Source: Cyanoderma ruficeps
Taxonomy: Eukaryota > Chordata > Aves > Passeriformes > Timaliidae
Length of the DNA stretch: 64,000 nt
Reading direction: 5' to 3'
Assembly: GCA_008694505.1 (NCBI GenBank)
Contig: VZDJ01000301.1
Span: forward strand, 8,299,063-8,363,062
The notes beneath the pieces are model-generated. The model was not told the origin of the DNA. It searched no databases and saw only the letters and a list, made by a program, of their open reading frames with translations. The translations under genes and the position numbers were made by a program. Shown one piece after another: positions 49,582 through 62,812 of this stretch; the first letter of the stretch is position 1, and each line of letters begins with the position of its first letter.

Positions 49582-52140
49582 TGCAGACACATCCAGAAAC
49601 ACCTCCTTGCTGGCAGAGCTTGCACTGGGTCCCAGCCCAACACACATAAACCTGAACTGGTCCCAGTATGAAGGCACTGGAAGGACACTGTACCTGTGCA
49701 GTCACAGGAACTGGCCTTCTCTACAGTTCATTTATTCCAAGTGTTCAATTCTGTATAGAATGAAAGAGGCGAGTGAATTTTAAAATTAAGAAAAATACGC
49801 TCAATAGAAGATGCTCTTGGTAGGTTTGGTTTCACAAAGAAAACGGGTCTTTTTTTTGTCAGCCTTCTCTCTACAGACTTTCTACTCATCACATGTCCAG
49901 TCCTCAACACAACCCTCCTGCTACAAGTCACAGTGCCTAAAAACCCCATTCCAGCACTAAGGAATGCAATTCTCTATTCAGAACTCTAAAAGATTAAAAT
50001 AAAAGGCTGTTTTTCACAGGAGTGGCATAAAGAACGCTCAGTAATTCCAAGTGTGTGAGTTGTGTATCATTTCTGTGTACGTATCATTTGTATGATTAAA
50101 ACAGTAATGGCACATATGGCTAGAACTGGCAGGCTTCACTTAATGAAAATACTGAAAAATTAAATGCCTTATTTTCATTATGCTGTTCAGAGGGGGTTGT
50201 CGCCTCTTCTCCTGGCCAAGCACAGTCAGAAATCTGGATTCACACACAAATCATTTCTTGCAAACACCTGAACCACAGACTAGAAGGGGAATTCATCCCA
50301 AGCCCTTCCTACCCATTCTCCAATTTTCTAAGTAAAAGATCTTGGGCTCTGAGAACAGCCTTTTATTTTCTTTAATAGTTATAGCTCAATAAAGCTGACA
50401 TAATCCAGAATGGCTTGAAATGAATAAATCTGTTGGATAAGATCCACAGATCTTTCAGTCTGGTCCAATAAGAAAAAAAAAAATTGGTTTCACTGAAAAA
50501 TAAAAATTGATTACGAACCTGTCTCGAGAATGATTCCTTAGCACAGTATTCCAGAGCCTGGACAGCATGCCTGCAACAACTGCAGTCCCATCCACACAGA
50601 TGACTGATGATATGAGAGTCCACTGTGCCTTACTGAACTTTCTTCAAACTCATCTCAGCTATAGAATTGCTCTGGAATTCTCATGGAACTCCTCTGGCTC
50701 CATGTCCAAATGCTGATCGATGGGTTTTCACCAGGCTGAGGCTCTCAGTGCCTTTTGCTGCTTTGTGCTGCAGACAGGCAGGGATTTAGGGAATGCAGGG
50801 CTGCCAGAGCATCCTTTAAAATGGGTTTTAAATGATACTGGACCTGCTCAACCAGAGCAGTGGGAGGTATCTCATCCCCAGGAGACCCTGAGGTGTAAAT
50901 TAACTGGGTACCTGTCCTCATTCCACAACACACGGGCTACTACTGCTTGACATAGCATCAGTCAATAAATAAAATAAAATAGGAGGAGGAATAAAAGCTC
51001 CTTCTCTTAGGAGAATTTCTGCCACAAAACCTTTTGCAGGCTGATTTTCAGACTCTCCACTTTCAATTACGTAAAGAGACTTCAGACTGGGGCCAGTAAA
51101 GCTGCTCCTGATTTACAGTGATGGAAATAGAAGAAAATTTAGCAGGAGAGTTCACAGAAAGTTAATTGGCTGAACTTACAAGCAGAGGGACTTTCTGCAT
51201 TAGACTGTTATAGAAAATACAGAATTAAGAACAAGATGATCCCCTGAACTTTTGAGCACAACTTAGTCCACAAGACAACAGAAGGGGAGACAACAGCACT
51301 GGTTCAGCTCCAGCACTGGCTGAGTCAATTCCCAGTGTTCATCTCCGAAGCTAAAAGCAGAACTGACTGCCAGAGGAAAAAAGAATAATGTATATTTTAT
51401 AGATTCTCCCCTGCTGCATTATCCCTCCAATGTTTTGTCCTCATTTACAGCCATCACTGCCAGGTCCTGCAGGTTTCCATGCCTGAATGAGCCCGGGGAA
51501 GAGAGAAGAGTCTGCAGGGCAGAGTGGGAGGTGGCTCAAGGAACCAGCCTGACAAGGAGCCCCAGATGTCACAGCAGAGTATTACGGTGCAATATTCACA
51601 ACAAAGTGGCAGCAGTGGGGCAGAAGGACAACTTTAGGCATCAACTTTTCCTGCACCTCTTCCCTCTTCCAGGACAGCCTAAAACCCACACCCGCCCTGC
51701 TGCCATTTCCAGCGTTAGGCCCTTGGAAAATGGATAAAATCACTCTCAAACCTCCACACAGCACATGGAGGGTAAGTGTTTGAAATTCCCACTAAAGGGA
51801 AACAGATGTTGGAGTGCAGCAGCGGAGCTAGGAGTTGCATCACGGAGCAGGGAGGATTTTTAAGAATTATTTAAAAGCGTTTGGAAGACACGATATTTCT
51901 AGAATTAGGCCAACACATAATAAGATGAACATTTTTAACATTAATATAGAACAGAGCTGAAGGCTCAGCTCTCATTTCTATCGACTGTAACACATTTCTC
52001 CTGAAAAGAGGTGATGAGAGAAGATGTGTTTTCTTTCAGTGCCAGACATGCACATGGACCTGACACCGAAGAAAGTGTTTCACGGTATTCCCCAGTGGCT
52101 GCAGCTATGATCCAGAAACTGATCCTTTAAGAGCATTTAG
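49582..52140. other. Unique non-coding DNA
   Basis: No gene or recognised transposon. 50010-50200 is repeat-free with mixed homeodomain-like ATTA cores and may be conserved. Frames at 50720-50950 and 51435-51737 are short and unsupported. Confidence 0.45.
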
Positions 52141-52520
52141 TCATAACACTGGTACTTTTTGAATAAATCAAATCAAAGTGGCCGCAGCATTAGCGAAGAC
52201 ATTGAATAATTTTGCTCATGACCATATTTACTAGGGCTGGGAAGAGCCTACTCCACTCTTACAACAATTTCTTTGACTTTTAATAGGACTGGAGTTTAGA
52301 GGGAAGGTGGCTTTTCCTTTTTTTTTTTTTTTTTTTTCCTTTTTAAAAAGTGATGCTGTAATTCAAATCCTGGTAACCTTGGAAACAGCCTCTCTCCTCA
52401 AATATGTCTGTGTCAATTAAAGTAATTGGGACACTCCAGCTAATGGTGCTGAGATTTCAATATCCAGGCTAGTGCCGAAGCATTAGTCCTAAAGGACTTT
52501 CAGCTGAGACACAGATCCTC
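52141..52520. promoter_or_regulatory. Possible conserved non-coding element split by a T20 run
   Basis: Two mixed-composition stretches, 52141-52310 and 52381-52520, flank a T20 run at 52318-52337. The second holds TCAATTAAAGTAATTGGG, with two oppositely oriented CAATTA-type homeodomain cores, and the short dyad AGTCCTAAAGGACT. The evidence is only motif content and absence of repeats. Confidence 0.25.
52318..52337. repeat. T20 homopolymer run
   Basis: Twenty uninterrupted T, the joint longest homopolymer in the window with the A20 at 11975-11994. It is embedded in a longer pyrimidine tract. Confidence 0.8.
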
Positions 52521-55500
52521 AGAAAAAAGCATGTCTTGGAAAGGTTCTGCTCTTCCTGTGAGCATTTGTAAGGAGGATAGCTGGGAAGAAGCTACCCTTA
52601 AAGAATGTCTTTGTGTGCATTCACAATGCCCGGACTATTCAGTGACACTGAACTCGGAGTTTATTTGTCCGTGTATATCAACACAATTTCTAAGCAAAGC
52701 AGGGAAACAGCATTGTTACCTTTAAGATTGACTAAAAAACTCTACAGATTTACAGAATTAACCTTTTTTTCCTTACCCTTTGATAACATGAGTATGTAGA
52801 CATGCACACACCCCCCTCAAAATTACATATTCATTAAGAGATGACCTCTATCCCCACCAGATTTAGCAACAAACAATGCTGACTTTACTAAAGTGCCTTA
52901 GGCCATCCTGAAAACTGGAATACACCAAGATTCCCACCTTGTAACACTGGTGGCTGGGAAAAAGAAAATCCAGAAACTGTTTGGAATTTCTCACGGCGTC
53001 CAAAAGCACCTCATTCCCTCCTTATTAAAACCAGAAAGACTTGTTTAAGAAAAGGAATACCCTCTGTTGTATTTTGAAAACCACAGACATCAATCAGTCA
53101 ATCACTCAGTTCAATGACAGCATCACCACCTTTCTACAGGTATATTTTAGTAAAAACCCTTTTTTGGAGAGCATACAAATACATCTTGAGGCCCATCCAC
53201 AGAAGAAGGCATTAAAAAAATATTTCTTCCGCAGAGGATACTCTCTGTGAAAATACTGGCGTGCAGCACTGGTAATTAAAATTAACTTTTAAAGTCTTCT
53301 GGATATAAATAGCTTTTCAAGGTATTTTAAAGATATTTCTTTCCGTATATTAAATTATTGTATAGCAGAAAGTGATTTTTAGCAAATGTTTTTTGTTGTT
53401 ATGCAAATGGTAAAGTGACTAAGCCACATTTAAAATCTGTCTTTTCCATCCCTATCAACAGCAGAGGAACAGAAAGAACTACATAGCCTTTGGGAAAAAT
53501 AAGCTAAATAATGATGGTTTGAAATGATTATGACTGGGTACTTTAGTTGTCACACATAATACATGCAAAGCGAATAAAGTAAGAAAGTCCAAGCTCCAAG
53601 AATTCTTTTCCCATATGAAAGATTTACTGTAATTCTTTTCCTAAAGCAGAGATGATCCAGGCCTTGCAGGCTGGGAGACCAAAACTGGCCAGCTAATGGG
53701 GTGTTCAGACCTAGGTTAAGGTGCCTAAATCGCCCTCTGATATTAATAATGGAAAAGAAGGGAAAAAAAAAGGAATAAAAAGCAGGCAGAAGAGTGCAGT
53801 AGCTGACTCAGGATCCACACACACATCACTGCCAGCAAAGGCATAAAAGATCACAAAAGTCACAGCCCAGAACTGTTGTTTCAGTCCCTCTGAGATCTGG
53901 AGTTATTTATATAAGAAATCTGCAAAACAATATGGAATAACTCCATCGACAAGATGTGAGGTGGGACGGGTCCAAGTCTGCAGCAGAGCAGCTGCCAAAC
54001 TGGACTTGGACAGCTCAGCTCTAGAAGGGCATTTCTCAGTTTAAAGGCTACAATAAGCAAAATCCTGGAATATTATGCCTGTAAAACACTTTGGAAATCT
54101 GCTGTAATAGTCACTAAAACCAGCACAGATAGTAATGCAAGCTTCAACTTGTTACAGCTTGAATATGGAAAAGACATTCTGGTCACTGAAAACCCAGACA
54201 GGAAGGGGCTTTGTAACAATTCACTTCCATAAAGTAAAAACATGCAGTTTCACTCTTCAGATGGGTCCAGTTGTCCTCCCACTGAAGGAAGCTGAGTTTG
54301 ACATTCACATCAGCAGCAGCAGAATTAGGCTATAAAGCTACAACTGCATATAAACAGCTGTCAGACAATCACATTGCAGAATAAACATAAACCCAAAATT
54401 AATTCAGAGCAATTATTTATACAGGCTTAAGTGAGATCAGCGTTGTGGATTTTTTTCATTTGGTGAAGATAAAGATTATCTTTGTTTTATTACCTTCTTT
54501 TATGTGAGTAGATGCTGAATACTGTATCTTGCTATAAAACATTTCATATTTTAGCCTAAATATTTATACTGAGTTACATTCTGAGGCAAAGTAGTTTAAA
54601 CTTAGTGCTTTATTTTACTGGATTTACATTAGAATAGAAGCAGTCAGGTTCTCAGCAGAGGAGATTTTAATGCTGTACTAAACCCATCCTGCTGACCATC
54701 TCTGAGAAGAGGCCCAATACAGTGGATTGTGCCAATCAGATCTTCCAGAAACACCAGCAGAATTAAATTTACAATAAAGGCTATTGAGACCTTTCCAAGA
54801 AAAACAAGCTTGTTTAGCTTTTAGATCATTCAATGAAGTAAAAGTATCTCACAGAAAACACGAGTTGGAGCCCAGCTCTGGTGAGACATGGAGGAGGCAT
54901 ATGCTGGTGCAGAGCAAAGCTGCTCAGAGAGCAGCTGGAGATCCCCGGTCTGCAGCAACCCCGAGAGCCCATCTGGAGGGGTTATGGACCCCAAAGCCCC
55001 AGGGGTTTCCTTCAGTCACAGAACTGGGATGCTTTTGGGATGCTGTGCTGGCAGCAGCCAGGCTGCAAGGCTTGCACAGAGCCAGGGACACGTCACGCTG
55101 TGTCACTGAAGGGCTCTGAAAGGAGCCACAGTGATCACTGCAGATTTAGTCAGCACCTGCCAGAGCAGGGCTCTGCTGGAGTTAGAGGTGTTCTCCACCT
55201 GAAGCACAATAAAGGAGATCTTCAGGTCCATAAACACTTGAAATTTGTTGCTCTGTTTCAAATCGGGGAAAGATGAAGGCAAAACATCTCTCTGATCTCG
55301 AGAACAAGCTCAGAACGGAAAGCCTTGATGCCCAGCCAGGCCTACACCACAGCCCATCTTCTCTCACACTATTTGCAAAGACACCTGCAACCACAGCCTT
55401 TGCTGTGTCTAATATTCAGTGTTTTGTTCACTTCAAACTCAGTGCAGGATGATGAAAACTCACGAAGCGCGCTGGTGCCAAAAGAAAAGCTGCACCACCA

Positions 55501-58500
55501 TTAATTGCTACACGAGTACATCAGATCTGTCACCAGCAGTGACATGCCAGGCATAACAAGCATCTCTGAAGTCAAACTCCCCGTTTCTCTCTGCCACAGA
55601 GCAGAGGATGCTGATGACAGATGGGCAGAGTTAAGCAAACCGACTGGCCAAAATCCTCTCGCTGCATTTCACTGCCAAGACCAGAACCTCAGTTTACAGC
55701 AGAAACCACTAACTTTCAAGGCATTAGACAGGGTAAAAAAATATATATCTATAAAAAATTAATGGTATAAATAATAAGAATTAAAAATGAAACAATCATC
55801 CATTCTTCTGGCACTTATTCCTAAATTTCTCCTCTGGCTCCAGGACTATTCCCTCTGCCTGCATAGTCCCAGAGCCACGTAATTGCAGAACTGCCACTCC
55901 ACATCACTTAGCACTGCTATCCACTGAAGTCAAAACTCCTCTTCTCTCTTCTGACTGTTCTTTATCCTCTCCACCTGAACTAGGATGTGCTTTTATTCTG
56001 CCATGCTGACTGGCACCAGCTCAGAGTCCCTGGACACAGAGATTCAGTCACGCCCCGTGTGTGTGAGGTCTCCCACCACTTGTGGCAGCAGGTGGTCATT
56101 TCTCATTTACCCCACGGTGACAGCACATCTTTTACCAATAATGAAGCTTCCAAACATGCCTGGGGTGTGTGCAGTCAGGAGGGACCCTGCCAGACAAAGC
56201 CACTCCATGTAAAGCGGTATTTTAACACTTTGCCCCTGCTTTCTCTCAAATTCTGCTGGGACAGTTTGTTTCAGGTTCACCCATCTTAACCTGAGCTTTC
56301 ATCGTTTCACATTTAAACCTCCCACTGATCTCAGTCCGAGCTGCAAGTACCTGAGTCAAGAAGGTCCTCTATTTTAGGGTGGTTAATGGTGCATCCAGTC
56401 TTCTGCTGCCTCATATCCCTCCCTCAAGGTCAGCAGGGCTGAAAAGAGTCTGAGTCAGGGTAATTTCAGCCAAAGTCCCTTCAAGTATCTGCAACATTCA
56501 CATTTTCCTGCCTGTGAATGGTAACAGCAAGTCACGAAGCACTGCCATTTATATAAACTTGCATTTTAAGCTTAAATCTATTCTGAGGAAAATGAAGACA
56601 ATCATTTACTTAAGTATGAGAAAGAATGAGATCATTACAAGCACACTACATCAAAAATGGCAAGAAACTTTTCAAACCTTTTTTTTTTATATTGGCAACT
56701 TGTGTAGACTTACTTCACTATTCATTACTATCTGGTCAAAGTGAAAACAATCAATAGCAAATTTCTACCAAAAGAAAAACCCAACAGCACAATATCATAT
56801 TGTGTGCATTAAATCAATAGCTCACCTCAGTTTTAATGTAGTTGCTGCAATACTTTAAAGAGAATTTTGAAATGAGTATTTTTTTTAAACCACAGAGTCT
56901 CACTTCCTTCATTGTGGACTGAACAGGCTTTTAATGAGTGCTTCTCCACACAGATGAAATTCTCTGTAAGGGCTTCAAAGGGCTTTGCAATTATTAACAT
57001 AAATAAACCATCCATATTTCTAATATGTACTTCACAGATGGGTAAGATGAGAAAATCTGAAAGCTGCTTGCCCCAGACACGGAGCAAGCCAAGGACAGAC
57101 TGACAGACCCTTAGTAGTGGGGTTAAGAGTTCATTTTCTCTAGGAAAGTAAAACGAGCCTGATGCAGAGGTTAAAGCTGGCAAAACACCTGCCACACCAA
57201 ACCTTCAGACAGAGGGTATGAGAGGCCAAAGCCAACACAAACAGCTCCGGCTGGGCTGGGCAGGGATGCTCCTGAGGAACACACACGGCTGTGGTTGTGT
57301 TGCAGGGTACAACCTAAAGCCATCCCTTCCATCCCAAAGGCTGGGGATAATCCTTAAGCCCTGGAGACCTACAGGAAGGCAACAAGTCCCTTCCCGGCTT
57401 GGGAAGCAGACCAGGTGCTTCACAAGGCTCTGCAGGAGTTCTGCACCAACTGCACTCACACCCCAGTGCAGTAAAACACGAGAAACGCTTCCCAGGAGAT
57501 TCCAACATCCTTGTCCAAGGGACCATCGCAGCCACCCACCCTGAGCCTCAGAGCTCACACTGACATCCTACAGCGTTAAACACAGAAGGAAAGTGAGAAA
57601 AAACACTGCAGTGGATGAAATACCAGCCTAAATTCCATTGGCAGGAAAGGGACTTCAGGAAAGTGCTGGATAAAGCAGGAGCTCTGTGTCCCTCAGGTAG
57701 GGTGACAACACAGCAGCACGGCAGGAGCTTCCAGTTACTCTGCCCTCACACAGATTTATTTATTTTCTTTCCCCAGGACTGTGTACACTCTGACATGGAC
57801 ACTGATGTGGCTTCTGGACAAGCACAACCCCCATCCTTTGTTCTCCAGCTTCAGAGCAGCAAAGCTTTGTAAGTCACCAATTAATTGAGGCCACAGGCCT
57901 CAGAGTGTCATTAAGAGGAGACTGGCACATCGGTCAAGCCAGTGTGTTATGCAGCCAAGAGATCTTTCCCATCACTAGTTAAAAAATCTCACAGGTTTGC
58001 TGTTAGCACTGAGCAAGGTTAATAATGACCACACAGAAAACCTTTGAAATGGTGACAGAAATATGGGCCTCCCAACAGAGCAAAAAATACGGCCTGCTCA
58101 AAACTCCTAAGTCAGGAAATTTGATACTGGACAGGAACAAGCCCAATAAAATAAATCAGGTGAGAGTTACTAAGTACCTGTGTCAGGGTAAAGGGCAAAC
58201 AAAACTCACAGTGTTATATCCAGAGCACTGCACAGACAGAAGGAACTGCAGGGCAGGTCAGCCAGGGGTGCAGGTGCAAGGGAACACACTCTGCCATGAA
58301 CCACAGGCACCTTCTGCTCCTGAATCCCAAAGCACAGTGCTACCCAGAGAGCAGATTTTAAATCTGTTTTTAATATTTGTAAGATAGAATGTGCTGTTGG
58401 CATACACGCTTTCATCCTGACGCATTGAAAATATTATTCTATTAAAAATAAAAGGAAGAGATAGTGGCATTGAATTTGCATTTTTGAAAGCTTATGTGAA

Positions 58501-61500
58501 TGAACATTTATGAACAGGCCATGAGAGCAATATATGAATTAATAAGGAGAACTTGCATTGAGAGAATAATCCTGGTTCAAAACATGCTGGTTCACCAAGA
58601 CCATGTCAGAGCAGATTTAACCAGATTTAACCTCATTCAGTTCTTATCCCAAGCATTCTCCAACCTGTGCATCTGTTTTCTAAATATTTAGGTACACCTG
58701 AAGCTTCACAAATATGGGTGTCTGGATATTTTGGGGTATTTCAATTGTTTTTCTTTAGACAGTCTTCCTTATTTTAAGACTCAAGGAAGTGAAAAGAACC
58801 ATTTTCAGGGATGCAGTAACAATTCTGAAGTGCTGAGCTCACAAATTACGTGACCAGGCTTTTAAAACAACATGATTGTAGCACGTCACCTTTTTTGGTT
58901 TTTTGGGGGTTCTTCTTTGGTTTTGTTTTTGGGTTTTTTTAAATAAAGACAGTGCCCTTACATTACAAAGACTTATCTAAGAATACACAGGAATTTTGAG
59001 AAAAATGAGACGAGGCAGGTACCATCCAAACCTACATTTGAACTGCTCTGAGTGGATTACTGTAACTTCCTGTGATATTTTAATGAGTTATGCTCCTCTT
59101 CATACACTTGTCTAAATTGCTATTTAGCTTTATCCTTCACCACCAGCAAGCTGTCCATAGTCCATGAGAGGAATGAGGGCATTTCAGGTTTTGGTGAACC
59201 TATTTGCCATCCCATTTCCACGTAGGATGAGACAAAACCAAGAGGATGATTTCAGCAAAACTGAATTAGTTGCCCAACCCATAAAACCTGAAGTATTTAT
59301 TCACTCACAGATACAGTTGTTCATCAGCTCTGAAACTCCTGGCTTTATTATGTGCTTGTCAGGATGAATGATAATGCCAAGTGGCTGGCAGGATAATGAA
59401 CAACTGCCAGGATAAATGGATCCTCACACAAAGCTCCCTGCAATACAAAGATGATGACGAGAGCAACACTCAGAGCTGCACCTACAGTTTCTCCCTTTCC
59501 CATTTTTCCCCATGTAGTTGTGCAATTTTCTTCTGTCTCGAGTTTACTTGGCTGGAACAAAGGTGGAACGCGAGAGAAATTGTGGCAAAATTCTCCAGAG
59601 ATGGGAAGCACAGCTCTGCTGCAATCAATGTATAATTGCACAGTCATGCCACAGATGAATTTGCTCTCCATGCAAAGAATTTAGCAAGCATTGTAATATG
59701 TTCACTTATTTCACAGTTATTAAGTCTGCCCTCTGATGAACATCTCTCTCTTATCTGCTCTGTTAGCACATTCTCCCTCCTGTTGCTTCCCACACCACAG
59801 AAAACTGAAGGAAGATTATTACAAGTGGAGATTGCATGTGAAAATAACTCCAAATTCAGTTCCCAGATCTATTCATACAGTACCACCCTCCAGTGCATGA
59901 AAGAAGGTTTTAACCACAAAACACAGAAATCTGGGAAGAGAGGATTTAACTGAACTCTCCACTTCTTTGCCTGTACAAGGATCCAGAAAGGAAGCACTGC
60001 AGATTCAACTTGGAAAACATCACTTACACAAACAGCCCCTATTTATGGCAGCAGCACAACAAGCAAACATGGATACTCAGTTAAACAACATTTACACACA
60101 ATTTCAAGGCTATGTTCCATAGGATACCAAGATCCAAAATGGGAAAATATCCAGGAAGTTTAACATCACATTGAGTTGGGGTTGCTTTTTTCCCCCAACC
60201 CCAAAAAAGTCACATTTACAGCTTCTGGATTATTTACAACATAAATGCACCACACAGGCCTCAGTGGGAATTGCAGAGGGTCAGTGGGGAAGGACAAGTC
60301 ACACTGCAGGTACATCTCAGATTGGAGCAGGTGCAGGAAGAAGAGACGGATGGACAAGTGAAAAATCTATCCATCAAAATTTCCATGGAATGGGCCATTT
60401 CTCCCCTCACGTTACATTATGTTAATAGTAACAGGATTTCCAGTCCTCAGAGGTGAAGGAAACGATGTCAGACATCCAGCAGATCAGCACTGCCTCCCCT
60501 AACTCCTGTCAGCTCCCTGAGCTCCCAGACAGTGAGATTACAGAGAGAAAAAACAGATTCAGGTCAGCAACCCTGCACACAAAAGCTACCCTTGCAGTAT
60601 GGATAACAGCGAGAAAAGCAATTGCCTGTGAATTCTTGGTGAAGCAAAAGCAATCAGATTTTACAAAAAAAGGAAACAGTAAGAAATAAGTTTTCTTTAA
60701 AAGGATAGCACAGACACCAGTTCTCCCACTTCAGTAACACCACAAGAATCTCTCAAACGTCTGAAGAACAGGAGCAGCCACTTTTATTCCAGGTGGTCAC
60801 AAAATAGATTTGGCCTTTTCAACTTTTGGCGTGCTTAGATTATTAGAAAGTAACTGAAGAAGCAGAAAACAATTTTGAAATAACTGGATCTAAAGTTTAA
60901 GTCACAACTTGAGGTTCGGGAAGCAGCAAGGATGGAAAAAAATGAAGAGGGAAAAGGAAAAAAGAATTATAAAGACACCCAAAAATAAAAGAAATTGTAA
61001 GAATTACAGGACCAGTGCCTCCAGGGACCACTTCTTCCACTGCTGCCTTCTCTTCCACAGGAGATGTGACAAACAGAAATTAAATATCTGCCTAGACAAA
61101 TAAAAGTTGCACTTCCTCTAAGCAGAGTCAGTCAGTGCTTTCATTATTATTGGGGAAAAAAGGAAGCACCCAAGAGGAGACTTAAGAAAGACTCAATTTT
61201 CAGTCAACTCTGAAATTTACCCGACCTTCATAGCTTTTCCTGTGACCAACAAAACCTATCTTAAACAGGACCTATTTTCAGAGGACACCAAATCTTATGG
61301 TAGAGAAAACAGAAAAGAGCTTCCAATACTCCAAATCATTACTCATCTCCAAATTTAAGAGAGCCTGGGAAGTCATTTTAGGAAGCAACTCACCAGTGAT
61401 GCTGGAAAAATCATTTAGACCAAGCCCTTGCTCCAGCTTGACTTGGAAAACATTTTAATTTGCCTGTGGAGGTTCTAGCTATTGGTTTTAGTTTTACAAG

Positions 61501-62040
61501 GCTCAAATTCACTTTAGAATTTTTGATTTTCCATTCATAAAAGCTGAAATATATCTACAATAAAATATTAAAAATATAACTTCAGTAGTCACATACTTTT
61601 CCATAGCATTTCAGTTGTGGTAGTAGTCTATTACTGACATATCATTGAATAAAATGACCAATAAAGTGAATTTTTAAGGTATCTTGGGCACATGTTTAGA
61701 CTTATCCCATCCCTCTCTGTTCCAGGCAGGGATAGTGCTTTCTTAAGATTGCTACAAATGGAATATTTTGTAGAAATGCAAAAGAAGTCCAGTAAATAAT
61801 ATTTCCTTCCTAACTTGTTGAGGTTAATCACACAACCAGCGCTCAGATTAGATAATCTAAGACTCTTATTTGTGAGTAATCTCATATTTTTGGGTGGAAG
61901 CAGAGTAAAACCCTGCGCACGCCTGACATATCTGAGCAAGAGCCAGCGAGACAAAAAAACAAACCTCATCCTGCAACCTCCCCGGGGAAATCTTTATTCA
62001 TTTTAATACTTGTTCAGTCAGCTGTCTCGGTGAATGACAA
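52521..62040. other. Unique non-coding DNA
   Basis: No supportable gene over 9.5 kb. A GC-richer patch at 54880-55120 gives overlapping plus-strand frames up to 131 codons and a minus frame, with no domain. A T/G-rich tract lies at 58889-58941. A short dyad TTGGGGTTG / CAACCCCAA lies at 60176-60204. The frames at 57205-57558 and 59348-59671 are likewise unsupported. Confidence 0.5.
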
Positions 62041-62340
62041 GGTTTTATCTCTAATGTGAATGGCTTCGAAGGCTACTTGCATTATCCATTCTTCAGCAGC
62101 TGCTGCTGAAACCACAGGGTTGCAAACTTATAATTAAATCCAGCTGCCACCACTGTGAGCTCAGTTCCATCGAAGTGAGCAGCAGTGCCTCGTGGTCGCT
62201 GGCAAGATTCTGCCTCCCTTTCTAGACAATGCAATTAACTCTCCTGCCCCTTTTAGATGAAATAAACATCAGCGCTGAAAATGCTGTTAAATGACTGTAA
62301 AACTGTATTTACGCTGAGGAATTCTGCTGCTGCAGTCATT
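62041..62340. promoter_or_regulatory. Possible conserved non-coding element with E-box palindrome
   Basis: Repeat-free stretch with a 19-bp odd palindrome TTCAGCAGCTGCTGCTGAA (62092-62110) holding an E-box CAGCTG, a second CAGCTG at 62141-62146 and TAATTA at 62131-62136. It has a mixed texture and few homopolymers. Two E-boxes with a homeodomain core suit a neural or muscle enhancer, but this is inference from motifs only. Confidence 0.3.
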
Positions 62341-62660
62341 ACACCTGAGAAAACGAATTTTTAGGTGGTTGACGGCTGACAACAAATAGCTGTTTCCTTA
62401 AGAGCACTGAGAGGACACCCAAGGAGACACAAGGCACAGGATGGAAGGAGTTTGCTGGAGAAAAAGTGACAGGACACACATTAACACATCTACTCTTAAG
62501 CCTTAAAACACAGCCTCTGGCATAAAGCACATACCCAGGCTCAGCTTGAGAGAATTGCAGACAAGGGCTGGAAAGGAACCAGGACAGGCACCACAGGCTT
62601 TCCTTTGATGCTAAAATAATTTTTAAAGGCCACTGTTCCTGGCTTAAAATAGATTTAGAG
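62341..62660. other. Unique sequence before CR1
   Basis: No gene recognised. A 173-codon minus frame (62339-62860) spans this stretch and continues through the CR1 fragment. It is not supported as a gene. Confidence 0.5.
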
Positions 62661-62812
62661 GTACCAGACCAGAGAAGCTGTAGATCTCCCTTGCTGGTAG
62701 TGTTCAAGGACACAGCTTGGAGCAACCTGGTCCAGTGGAAAGTGTCCCTGCTTGTGGCAGGGGGTTGAAAAAAGATGCTCTCTAAGGTCCCTTCCAAACC
62801 TATGACACAGTC
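62661..62812 (+). mobile_element. CR1 LINE 3'-end fragment
   Basis: Plus-strand CR1 tail: 'gtaccagaccagagaagctg', 'gtagtgttcaaggacacagc', TTGGAGCAACCTGGTCCAGT, 'gtgtccctgcttgtggcagg', then AAGGTCCCTTCCAAACCTAT and a decayed terminal octamer. About 150 bp. Confidence 0.93.

Noticed and set aside
54784..55276. Overlapping plus-strand frames of 111 and 131 codons
   Set aside because: They overlap in different frames and also oppose a minus frame. Local GC richness lowers stop frequency, which explains them.
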